From: an uncultured Roseateles sp.
GTDB taxonomy: Bacteria > Pseudomonadota > Gammaproteobacteria > Burkholderiales > Burkholderiaceae
Assembly (NCBI GenBank): GCA_946480605.1
Contig: CAMLKW010000132.1
Coordinates: forward strand, 1-11,949
Direction: 5' to 3'
DNA length: 11,949 bases
Under the pieces are notes generated by a model that had not been told where the DNA came from, did not search any database, and worked only from the letters and a program-made list of their open reading frames with translations. Numbering within the stretch: the stretch's first letter is position 1; every line of letters begins with the position of its first letter. Of this stretch, positions 6,007-11,949 are shown in pieces. The translations under genes and the position numbers were made by a program.

Positions 6007-6803
6007 CGGAATCCGTTCTTCCATTCGCGCAACGTGGCGAACACGTCGACCGGGCTGGGCACGGCCGGCAGTTTCAGGGGCGCGTGGCGTCGCGCGGCGT
6101 CACGCAGCGCGGGTTCCGCGCAGCGCAGGAAAGGGTTGATGCGGACCTCGGTGCCGAGGCGGCCGGGCAGCGTGGGCTGCCCCGCGGCGCGCCGGGCCTC
6201 GCACCATTCGGTGTAGGCGGCCAGCTCGGCGTTGCCGGGGTCCACTTCGCGCGCGAAGCGCAGGTTGGACAAGGTGTACTCATGGGCGCAGCAGACGCGC
6301 GTGTCGCCCGGCAGCGCGGCCAGCGACTGCAGCGACGCATGCATCTGCGCGGGCGTGCCTTCGAACAGCCGGCCGCAGCCGGCGCTGAACAGCGTGTCAC
6401 CGCAGAACAGCAGCGGGCCGACGCTGCCGGCCTCGGCGGCAAAGTAGGCGATGTGGCCGGCGGTGTGGCCGGGCACGTCCAGGACGGTGAAGCGCAGGCC
6501 CAGCAGCTCGACGCTGTCACCGCCGTGCAGGCGCAGCACCGGCTCGGGCATGCGTTCGCCGGCGGGTGCGTAGACGGGGCCCTGCAGCCGCGGGCGCAGC
6601 GCATCGACGCCGCCGACGTGATCGCCGTGGTGGTGGGTCAATAGAATGCCGGCGAGCTTCAGGCCCCGGGCATCGAGGGCCGCGGCCACCGGACCGGCAT
6701 CGCCGGGATCGACGACGAGCGCCTCGTGGCCGTTGTCCAGCAGCCAGAGATAGTTGTCGTCGAATGCGGGAAGAGGCGTGAGCGTCAAAGGCGCGTAACC
6801 CAT
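6003..6803 (-). CDS. gloB: Hydroxyacylglutathione hydrolase (glyoxalase II)
   Basis: 266 residues, close to the family norm of about 255. It is a metallo-beta-lactamase-fold enzyme that hydrolyses S-D-lactoylglutathione to D-lactate and glutathione, the second step of methylglyoxal detoxification in the cytoplasm. The family opening PAFDDNYLWLL is present. The two-metal site is complete: H57-x-H59-x-D61-H62 (THHHGDH), H113 in PGHTAGH, D136 in FCGDTLF and H174 in CCAHEYTLSN. Glutathione-binding segments GCGRLFEGT and RINPFLR are present. It is first in a two-gene unit with mltD (ATGA overlap). Its start codon shares the palindrome CATG with that of the divergent methyltransferase gene. A TATACT hexamer lies about 17 bases upstream on the same strand. 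Confidence 0.96.
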   Translation of the reverse strand: MGYAPLTLTPLPAFDDNYLWLLDNGHEALVVDPGDAGPVAAALDARGLKLAGILLTHHHGDHVGGVDALRPRLQGPVYAPAGERMPEPVLRLHGGDSVELLGLRFTVLDVPGHTAGHIAYFAAEAGSVGPLLFCGDTLFSAGCGRLFEGTPAQMHASLQSLAALPGDTRVCCAHEYTLSNLRFAREVDPGNAELAAYTEWCEARRAAGQPTLPGRLGTEVRINPFLRCAEPALRDAARRHAPLKLPAVPSPVDVFATLREWKNGFR

Positions 6804-6829
6804 GACAGATAAAGCGCCGAGTATAGATT
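6802..6829. promoter_or_regulatory. Overlapping promoter-like elements at the gloB/methyltransferase start
   Basis: Minus strand: TATACT (6825-6820), 5 of 6 to the -10 consensus, 17 bases before the gloB ATG, with no clear -35. Plus strand: ATGACA (6802-6807, 5 of 6 to TTGACA), 16 bases, then TAGATT (6824-6829, 4 of 6). The plus-strand pair would start transcription inside the annotated methyltransferase frame, so it serves that gene only if translation starts downstream, for example at TTG 6829. The minus-strand element is the more useful one. Confidence 0.35.
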
Positions 6830-7533
6830 TGGCAGCCTGGCTGCAGACACCGCCGGGCCGCTATCTGCTGGCCTGGGAGCAGGCCCAGGTCGATGCTGCG
6901 GTGGTGGACCTGTTCGGCTTCCATGCGCTGCAGCTGGGCATGCCCGAGCTGGCCGGCCTGCAGGCCAACCGCATGCCGCACCGCTGGCTGGTGGGGCGAG
7001 ACCTGCAATGCGAGTTCGACGCGCTGCCCTTCGAGAGCGCCAGCATGGACCTGGTGCTGTTGCCGCACGCGCTGGAGCGCGCCTGCGACGCCCATGCGCT
7101 GCTGCGGGAGGTGGAGCGGGTGCTGCGGCCGGAAGGGCGGCTCATCGTGTTCGGCCTGAATCCGGCCAGCGCCTGGGGGCTGCGCCAGAAGCTGGGGCGG
7201 CTGCGGCGCGGCGGCGAGGCTTATCTGCCGCAGGACGGCGAATTCATCGGCTACTGGCGGCTGCGCGACTGGCTCAAGCTGCTGAGCTTCGAGGTCGAGG
7301 CAGCGCGCTTTGGCATCTACCGCCCGCCGCTGCGAGGCGAGGCCTGGCTGGACCGCTGGCAGTGGGCCGAGCGCGTGGGCTCGCGCTGGTGGCCGGTGCT
7401 GGGAGCGGCCTACTTCATCCAGGCGGTCAAGCGTGTGCACGGCACGCGCATGATCGGCTTGGCCAGGAACAAGCGCGTCGCGGCCAAGAAGGCGCCGGCC
7501 GTGGCGCTGAACAACCATCAACGCAAAGAATGA
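6802..7533 (+). CDS. YafS-like SAM-dependent methyltransferase family protein
   Basis: 243 residues. The C-terminal half of a class I methyltransferase core is plain: [21 protein letters not shown] (motif II/III region, ~72-92), a helix with [24 protein letters not shown] (~98-121), then SAWGLR. The glycine-rich SAM-binding motif I (G-x-G-x-G) is not seen where expected (~45-65); E. coli YafS, the neighbour of gloB and rnhA there, is likewise atypical. The substrate is unknown. The C-terminus is basic (RNKRVAAKK). The conserved opening [15 protein letters not shown] supports a start near the ATG at 6802, whose only ribosome binding candidate is AAAGG, 10 bases upstream; a TTG at 6829 is an alternative. 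The stop overlaps the rnhA start (ATGA), indicating an operon. Confidence 0.85.
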   Translation: MTDKAPSIDLAAWLQTPPGRYLLAWEQAQVDAAVVDLFGFHALQLGMPELAGLQANRMPHRWLVGRDLQCEFDALPFESASMDLVLLPHALERACDAHALLREVERVLRPEGRLIVFGLNPASAWGLRQKLGRLRRGGEAYLPQDGEFIGYWRLRDWLKLLSFEVEAARFGIYRPPLRGEAWLDRWQWAERVGSRWWPVLGAAYFIQAVKRVHGTRMIGLARNKRVAAKKAPAVALNNHQRKE

Positions 7534-8003
7534 CCGACACCCAGAAACCTGCCGTCGCCGTGAAGCGGCCCCAGGTCACCATCTACACCGACGGCGCCTG
7601 CAAGGGCAACCCGGGCCCCGGCGGCTGGGGTGCCTGGCTGCACAGCGCCGGCCACGACAAGGAACTGTTCGGCGGCGAGCGCGAGACCACCAACAATCGC
7701 ATGGAGCTGACCGCGCCCATCGAGGCGCTGGCGTCGCTGAAGCGCAGCTGCGACGTGATCGTCTACCTGGACAGCGAGTACGTGCGCAAGGGCATCACCG
7801 AGTGGATCACCAACTGGCAGCGCCGCGGCTGGAAGACCGCCGACGGCAAGCCGGTGAAGAACGACGACCTGTGGAAGCGGCTGGACGCGCTGCGCAAGCT
7901 GCACCACGTGGAGTGGCGCTGGGTGAAGGGCCACGCAGGCGACCCCGGCAACGAGCGCGCCGATGCGCTCGCCAACAAGGGCGTGGCGTCCATCAGTCGG
8001 TAG
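7530..8003 (+). CDS. rnhA: Ribonuclease HI
   Basis: 157 residues. It degrades the RNA strand of RNA-DNA hybrids (R-loops, Okazaki primers, misinserted ribonucleotides) in the cytoplasm. The four catalytic carboxylates and the His are all in place: D21 in [17 protein letters not shown]59 in [14 protein letters not shown]81 in YLDSEYV, H135 in [15 protein letters not shown] and D145. They sit at E. coli numbering plus 11, because of a short N-terminal extension ([15 protein letters not shown]). The basic handle region with W-Q-R-R-G-W is present. The ATG at 7530 overlaps the methyltransferase stop. The dnaQ gene that follows or opposes rnhA in many proteobacteria is missing here. Confidence 0.97.
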   Translation: MTDTQKPAVAVKRPQVTIYTDGACKGNPGPGGWGAWLHSAGHDKELFGGERETTNNRMELTAPIEALASLKRSCDVIVYLDSEYVRKGITEWITNWQRRGWKTADGKPVKNDDLWKRLDALRKLHHVEWRWVKGHAGDPGNERADALANKGVASISR

Positions 8004-8025
8004 AGTGCGCGCCAGCTGAGTCCCC

Positions 8026-8029
8026 GGAG
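8026..8029 (+). promoter_or_regulatory. Ribosome binding site of the amidohydrolase
   Basis: GGAG eight bases before the ATG at 8038, in the 34-base gap after rnhA. Confidence 0.6.
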
Positions 8030-8037
8030 ATCGCTGC

Positions 8038-10047
8038 ATGAAGCCCTTGTTGCTCGCCTTGCTGCTGGCCGCCTTCACCCAGGCTCAGGCCCAGACCTAC
8101 ACGGTGCTGTGCGTGAAGACGCCCTGCGGCCATCTGAAGCTGGACAGCGTGCCCGGCCGCATGGCCGTGGACTACAGCTACCGCAACAACGGCCGCGGCC
8201 CCGATCAGAAGGAGGTGCTGCAGTTCGCGCCCGATGGCGCCTGGATGAGCTATCGCACCGAGGGCGTGGCCACCTACGGCGCGCGCATTGACGAGAGCTT
8301 CGAGCGCGGCGCCGATGGCCGGGCCCAGTGGCGCTCGCCGGTGGACCGCGGCGAGCAGCTCGGCGCGGCGCGGGAGGCGGTGTACCTGCCGGTGCAGGGC
8401 AGCCCGGCCTGGCTGGCGAAGCTGGCGCAGAGCCTGCTGAACAACGCGTCGGCACGCACGCCGGCACTGCCGGTGGGCCAGCCGTCCGTCGCGCGCGTGC
8501 AGCGCCTGAGCGTGCCGGGCCAGGCCTACGAGATCGGGCTCTATGCTGTCACCGGGTTGGAGCTGGAGCCCAGCTATGTCTGGCTGCGCGAGGACGACCA
8601 CAGCCTGTTCGCGCAGGTCTGGCCGGGCTGGGGCGGCACGCTGCTGCAGGGCTTCGAGGGCCAGGTGGAGCGCCTGGCCGATGCGCAGAAGGCCGCCGAG
8701 ATCGCGCGGCTGCAGCGCCTGGCCAGGGAGCTGCCGCAGCCGCTGCCGGGGCTGACGGTCATCGAGGGCGTGCGCTGGTTCGACGCGCCCGCCGCCAGGT
8801 TGCAGGGGCCGTCCGACGTCTATCTGCTGGAAGGCCGCATCGCGGCGATCGCCAGGCCTGGCAGCCTGAAGAACGTGTTGCCCGCGCAGCGCATTGCCGG
8901 CCAGGGTCGCACGCTGCTTCCCGGCCTGGTCGACATGCATGCCCACATCGGCCATGGCGAGCTGCTGCTCAATCTGGCCGCCGGCGTGACGGCGGTGCGC
9001 GACGTGGGCAACAGCAATGCCGACGTGGCCGAGCTGCGCGGCCGCATCGCGCGTGGCGAGCTGCTGGGGCCGAGCATCTCGGCCAACGGCTTCATCGAGG
9101 GCAGGAGCCCGTTCTCGTCACAGGCCGACTTCGTGCCCGACAGCCTGGAGGGCGCGCTCGCCGCCATCGACTGGTATGCCGCGCATGGCTACCGCCAGTT
9201 GAAGCTCTACAACTCCATCAAGCCCGAATGGGTGAAGCCCATGGTGGCGCATGCGCGGTCCCTGGGCCTGCGCACCGGCGGCCATGTGCCGGCCTTCATG
9301 ACGGCGCGGCAGGCGGTGGAGGCCGGCTATGACGAGCTGCACCACATCAACCAGCTGACGCTGAACTTCCTCGTCAGCAAGACCGACGACACGCGCACGC
9401 TGCTGCGCTTCAACCTGGTGGGCGACAAGGCCGCCGACCTGAAGCTCAACGACCAGCGCACGCGCGACTTCATCGCGCTGCTGAAGAAGAAGGGCACCGT
9501 CGTCGACGCGACGATGACCGCGTTCGAGGCGCAGTACACGCAGCGCCAGGGCCAACCCAACCCCAGCTACGCGATGGTGTCGTCGCATTGGCCGGCGGTC
9601 ATGCAGCGCAGCTATTTGTCCGCCGAGGTGGACATGGACGACGTGAAGGCCAAGCGCTGGGGCGCGAGCTGGAAGGTCATGATGGACCTGCTGCGCCGCA
9701 TGCACGCGGCCGGCATCCCGCTGGTGGCCGGCACCGACGCGACGGCCGGCTTCGCGCTGCAGCGTGAGCTGGAGCTGTACGTGCAGGCCGGCATCCCGGC
9801 CGCGCAGGCGCTGAAGATAGGCACCTACAACGGCGCGAAGTACAGCGACCGGCTGGACCAGATCGGCAGCATCGAGCGCGGCAAGCGGGCCGACCTGCTG
9901 CTGGTGGACGGCGACCCGGTGGCCGACATCCGCGCGCTGCGCCGCGTGGCGCTGGTGATTCAAGGCGACAAGGCGTTGTCGCCCGCGGCGATGTACCAGG
10001 CGATGGGCATCCTGCCGTTCGTGCCCGCGGCGGAAATCCTGAAATGA
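8038..10047 (+). CDS. Exported metal-dependent amidohydrolase with long N-terminal region
   Basis: 669 residues. A signal peptide (MKPLLLALLLAAFTQAQA, cleaved near 18-20) points to the periplasm or outside. Residues ~240-645 form an amidohydrolase-1 (imidazolonepropionase/prolidase-like) domain: composite beta-sandwich start VIEGVRWFD, then GLVDMHAHIG with H301 and H303, K389 in QLKLYN (possible carbamylated metal ligand), H416 in GGHVPAF, H435/H436 in ELHHIN, D567 in AGTDAT, and the closing GSIERGKRADLLLVDGDP. The whole metal site appears intact. Substrates of this class include dipeptides, cyclic amides and esters; nothing here selects one. Residues ~20-235 precede the domain and match no family I recognise; they hold two Cys (25, 30) and look like a secreted beta-rich domain. 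It may be co-transcribed with rnhA. The next gene codes for a peptide-binding protein, which would fit a peptide substrate, weakly. Confidence 0.88.
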   Translation: MKPLLLALLLAAFTQAQAQTYTVLCVKTPCGHLKLDSVPGRMAVDYSYRNNGRGPDQKEVLQFAPDGAWMSYRTEGVATYGARIDESFERGADGRAQWRSPVDRGEQLGAAREAVYLPVQGSPAWLAKLAQSLLNNASARTPALPVGQPSVARVQRLSVPGQAYEIGLYAVTGLELEPSYVWLREDDHSLFAQVWPGWGGTLLQGFEGQVERLADAQKAAEIARLQRLARELPQPLPGLTVIEGVRWFDAPAARLQGPSDVYLLEGRIAAIARPGSLKNVLPAQRIAGQGRTLLPGLVDMHAHIGHGELLLNLAAGVTAVRDVGNSNADVAELRGRIARGELLGPSISANGFIEGRSPFSSQADFVPDSLEGALAAIDWYAAHGYRQLKLYNSIKPEWVKPMVAHARSLGLRTGGHVPAFMTARQAVEAGYDELHHINQLTLNFLVSKTDDTRTLLRFNLVGDKAADLKLNDQRTRDFIALLKKKGTVVDATMTAFEAQYTQRQGQPNPSYAMVSSHWPAVMQRSYLSAEVDMDDVKAKRWGASWKVMMDLLRRMHAAGIPLVAGTDATAGFALQRELELYVQAGIPAAQALKIGTYNGAKYSDRLDQIGSIERGKRADLLLVDGDPVADIRALRRVALVIQGDKALSPAAMYQAMGILPFVPAAEILK

Positions 10048-10049
10048 AG

Positions 10050-10154
10050 CCCCTCGTCCAAGGAGTACCTTGGCCGGTCCCCCGAGGGGACGGCGATGCT
10101 TGCGGCGTTGAGCCGCAAGCACATCGCCAGGACGGGCCGGCTTGGGAGCGGCCC
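10050..10154. repeat. Cluster of four tandem hairpins, likely dispersed intergenic repeat
   Basis: Consecutive inverted repeats: CCAAGG-AGTA-CCTTGG (10058-10073); GTCCCC-CGA-GGGGAC (10077-10091); GCTTGCGGC (10098-10106) with GCCGCAAGC (10112-10120), extended outward by GGCGAT/ATCGCC (10092-10097 and 10123-10128) past a 2-base bulge; and GGGCCG (10134-10139) with CGGCCC (10149-10154). An outer pair, CCCCTCG (10050-10056) and CGAGGGG (10083-10089), can enclose the first hairpin instead. Such arrays between genes are typical of REP/BIME-like repeats and can stabilise or attenuate mRNA. Only one copy is in this window, so the dispersed nature is inferred. Confidence 0.6.
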
Positions 10155-10166
10155 GGCGCTCGGCCC

Positions 10167-11726
10167 GTGAGGCGCTTGGCTGCGTTGCTGCTTGCCGTCC
10201 CGCTGCTGGCCGGTGCCGACACCACGCTGCGCTTCTGCGCCGCCGGCAGCCCCAAGACCTTCGACCCGGCCGCCACCGACAGCGGCATCGACCACATCTC
10301 CCACCTGCCCATCTTCGGCACGCTGGTGGAGACCCAACGCGGCACGGACCAGTTGATCCCGGCCCTGGCCACGAGCTGGAGCCTCAGCCCCGACGGCCTG
10401 GCCTACAGCTTCGAGCTGCGCCGTGGCGTGGCCTGGCACACGGTCGAAGGCTTCAAGCCCACGCGGGCGTTCAACGCCGACGACGTCGTGTTCACCTTCG
10501 GCCGCCTGCTGAGCCGTGACAGTGCCTTCGCCAAGGCCATGCCGAACGTGTCGCCCTATGTGGTGTCCTTCGGCTGGGAGAAGCTGATCCGCCGGGTCGA
10601 GAAGCTGGGCGAGCACCAGATCCGCATCACGCTGGCCGAGCGCGACGCAAGCTTTCTGGCCACGCTGACACAGGCCTTCGCCTCCATGCAGTCCGCCGAA
10701 CTGGGCGCGCAGCTGCTCAAGGCCGGCGCGCCGCAGCGCATCGCGCAGCTGCCGGTGGGCACGGGGCCGTTCCAGCTGAAGAGCTTCCGCAAGGATGCCG
10801 TCATCCGCTACAGCGCCCACCCCGGCTGGTGGCGCAAGGCGGACGTGCCGCGCGCCGACCAACTGGTGTTCGCGATCACGCCCGACGCCACCGTGCGCGC
10901 GCAGCGCCTGAAGCGCAACGAGTGCGACGTGGCCGCGCCGGTGGGCCCGATCGAACAGGCCCAGCTGCAGAAGGACCCCGCCATCAGGCTCGCCACGGCG
11001 CCGGGCCTGAACGTGGGCATCCTGGCCTTCAACACGAAGAAGCCCGCGCTGGCCAAGCTGGAAGTGCGCCAGGCGCTGGACATGGCCATCGACAAGGCCG
11101 CCATCCTGCGCACCGTCTACGGCGAGGCCGGCACGGCGGCCAGCACCGTCATCCCGGCGTCCAGCTGGGCGCACGACGCGACGCTGAAGCCCGCGCCCCA
11201 CGACCCCGCCAAGGCACGCGGGCTGCTGCAGAAAGCCGGCGTGCTGCCGCTGAATCTCACGCTGTGGGCCATGCCGGTCGTGCGCTTCTACAACCCCAAC
11301 GGCCAGCTGATGGCGCAGATGATCCAGGCCGACTGGGCCAAGGTCGGCGTCAACGTGCGCATCGTCACCTACGAGTGGGGCGAGTACCTGCGCCGCATCG
11401 ACGCCGGCGAGCACGACGTGGCCATGTCCGGCTGGAACGGCGACCCCGAACCCTCGGGCACCTTCGCCCAGTTGGCCTGTGGCTCGGCCAGCGGCACCTT
11501 CTGGTGCAATCCGGCCTACGACAAGCTGCTGGCCCAGGCCCGCCAGGCGAACGGCCTGGACGAGCGCAAGGCCCTGTATGCCAGCGCGCAGAAGCTCGTG
11601 CTGGAGCAGCTGCCCTGGAGCCCATTGGCCTATGGCCGCGTGGCCGTGCCCATGCGCGCGACGGTCAAGGGCTTCGTGCTGGACATGGACGGCAGTACAT
11701 ACTTTGACGGGGCCTTGCCCCGCTGA
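10167..11726 (+). CDS. Periplasmic peptide-type solute-binding protein, family 5 (DppA-like)
   Basis: 519 residues from GTG 10167, which opens a clean signal peptide (MRRLAALLLAVPLLAGA, then DTT). The mature start LRFCAAGSPKTFDP parallels DppA. Other family 5 marks are FNADDVVFTF (~102-111), GTGPFQLKSF (~198-207), SGWNGDPEP (~421-429) and the late cysteine pair C438/C447 in ACGS..FWCNP, equivalent to a DppA disulfide. It should capture dipeptides, or possibly heme or related ligands, for an ABC importer; no permease or ATPase gene is adjacent. An in-frame ATG at 10044 overlaps the amidohydrolase stop as ATGA, but its 41 extra residues are hydrophilic, fall in the hairpin cluster and would bury the signal peptide, so I reject it. 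GTG 10167 has no well-spaced ribosome binding site, so the start remains moderately uncertain. Confidence 0.88.
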   Translation: MRRLAALLLAVPLLAGADTTLRFCAAGSPKTFDPAATDSGIDHISHLPIFGTLVETQRGTDQLIPALATSWSLSPDGLAYSFELRRGVAWHTVEGFKPTRAFNADDVVFTFGRLLSRDSAFAKAMPNVSPYVVSFGWEKLIRRVEKLGEHQIRITLAERDASFLATLTQAFASMQSAELGAQLLKAGAPQRIAQLPVGTGPFQLKSFRKDAVIRYSAHPGWWRKADVPRADQLVFAITPDATVRAQRLKRNECDVAAPVGPIEQAQLQKDPAIRLATAPGLNVGILAFNTKKPALAKLEVRQALDMAIDKAAILRTVYGEAGTAASTVIPASSWAHDATLKPAPHDPAKARGLLQKAGVLPLNLTLWAMPVVRFYNPNGQLMAQMIQADWAKVGVNVRIVTYEWGEYLRRIDAGEHDVAMSGWNGDPEPSGTFAQLACGSASGTFWCNPAYDKLLAQARQANGLDERKALYASAQKLVLEQLPWSPLAYGRVAVPMRATVKGFVLDMDGSTYFDGALPR

Positions 11727-11738
11727 TTGGACGAGAAG

Positions 11739-11949
11739 ATGAGCATCAAGAGCGACAAGTGGATACGCCGCATGGCCGAGCAGCACGGCATGATCGAGCC
11801 GTTCGAGCCCGGCCAGGTGCGCGAGCAGGACGGCCGCAAGATCGTCAGCTACGGCACCAGCAGCTACGGCTACGACATCCGCTGCGCGCCCGAGTTCAAG
11901 GTCTTCACCAACATCCACAGCACCGTGGTGGACCCGAAGAACTTCGACG
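11739..11949 (+). CDS. dcd: dCTP deaminase, N-terminal part (cut by window end)
   Basis: The first 70 residues are visible, of the roughly 190 usual for the family. The enzyme deaminates dCTP to dUTP, feeding dTMP synthesis in the cytoplasm. [19 protein letters not shown] and the segment [20 protein letters not shown] are characteristic of bacterial Dcd. The catalytic Glu and nucleotide-binding residues lie beyond the window. The ATG at 11739 is 12 bases after the binding-protein stop, with a weak purine stretch (GGACGAGAAG) ahead, so the gene is probably read through from upstream or has a promoter inside it. Confidence 0.95.
   Translation, partial: MSIKSDKWIRRMAEQHGMIEPFEPGQVREQDGRKIVSYGTSSYGYDIRCAPEFKVFTNIHSTVVDPKNFD

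Noticed and set aside
4504..6216. Long plus-strand open frame opposite mltD and gloB
   Set aside because: The minus-strand products have complete catalytic motifs; the plus-strand frame gives Gly/Arg/His-rich low-complexity sequence.
10044..10166. N-terminal extension of the binding protein from ATG 10044
   Set aside because: The extension is hydrophilic, coincides with the tandem hairpins and would bury a good signal peptide; the ATGA overlap with the amidohydrolase stop is judged accidental.
9960..11918. Long minus-strand open frame opposite the family 5 binding protein and dcd
   Set aside because: The plus-strand genes have clear families and motifs. The antisense product is rich in His, Gln, Gly and Ala with no signal or domain, as expected of a GC-driven shadow frame.
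1..11949. CRISPR array, tRNA or rRNA genes, insertion sequences, phage or toxin-antitoxin modules
   Set aside because: No regularly spaced repeats, cloverleaf-like stretch, transposase or integrase motifs, or small paired genes were seen on either strand; composition is even throughout.

Overview
The window is a stretch of ordinary chromosome from a high-GC beta-proteobacterium, most likely a Burkholderiales member near Rubrivivax, Roseateles or Mitsuaria. This placement rests on GC-rich codon use, tight gene packing and the style of the proteins; no rRNA or other marker is present to confirm it. I see no phage, insertion sequence, CRISPR array, tRNA or toxin-antitoxin locus, and no gap over 300 bases without a gene.

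Layout: (1) 1-1043, minus strand: a small thioredoxin-fold protein followed by a periplasmic family 3 solute-binding protein cut by the left edge. (2) 1118-2382: a Sel1-repeat protein converging on a PAP2-type membrane phosphatase; their stop codons share the palindrome CTAG. (3) 2383-4370: a short divergent control region, then an OmpR-type response regulator and its histidine kinase with overlapping reading frames. The control region holds a direct repeat CTGAAG-N5-CTGAAG (CTTCAG-N5-CTTCAG on the other strand) inside an 8-bp inverted repeat. It resembles a PmrA/BasR/QseB-type operator, placed so that it could serve both the phosphatase and the regulator. (4) 4414-8003: the housekeeping block mltD-gloB on the minus strand, head to head with a YafS-like methyltransferase and rnhA on the plus strand. 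This is the order known from Pseudomonas and, in part, E. coli, but dnaQ, which usually ends the block, is absent here. (5) 8038-10047: a secreted amidohydrolase with a long N-terminal region I do not recognise. (6) 10050-10154: a dense run of hairpins that looks like a dispersed intergenic repeat. (7) 10167-11726: a DppA-like family 5 solute-binding protein. (8) 11739 to the end: the start of dcd (dCTP deaminase).

How the parts work together: the regulator, kinase and phosphatase form a plausible envelope-stress or lipid-remodelling unit. gloB and mltD are translationally coupled (ATGA overlap), as are the methyltransferase gene and rnhA. The two solute-binding proteins have no transport partners inside the window.

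I did not find a clearly new multi-gene system. The items most worth a second look are the candidate operator between the phosphatase and the two-component system, the kinase's altered H-box, the hairpin cluster at 10050-10154 (which argues against the longest start of the binding protein), and the amidohydrolase N-terminal region. Several genes lack a Shine-Dalgarno sequence and have -10-like hexamers a few bases from the start codon, so leaderless mRNAs are possible.
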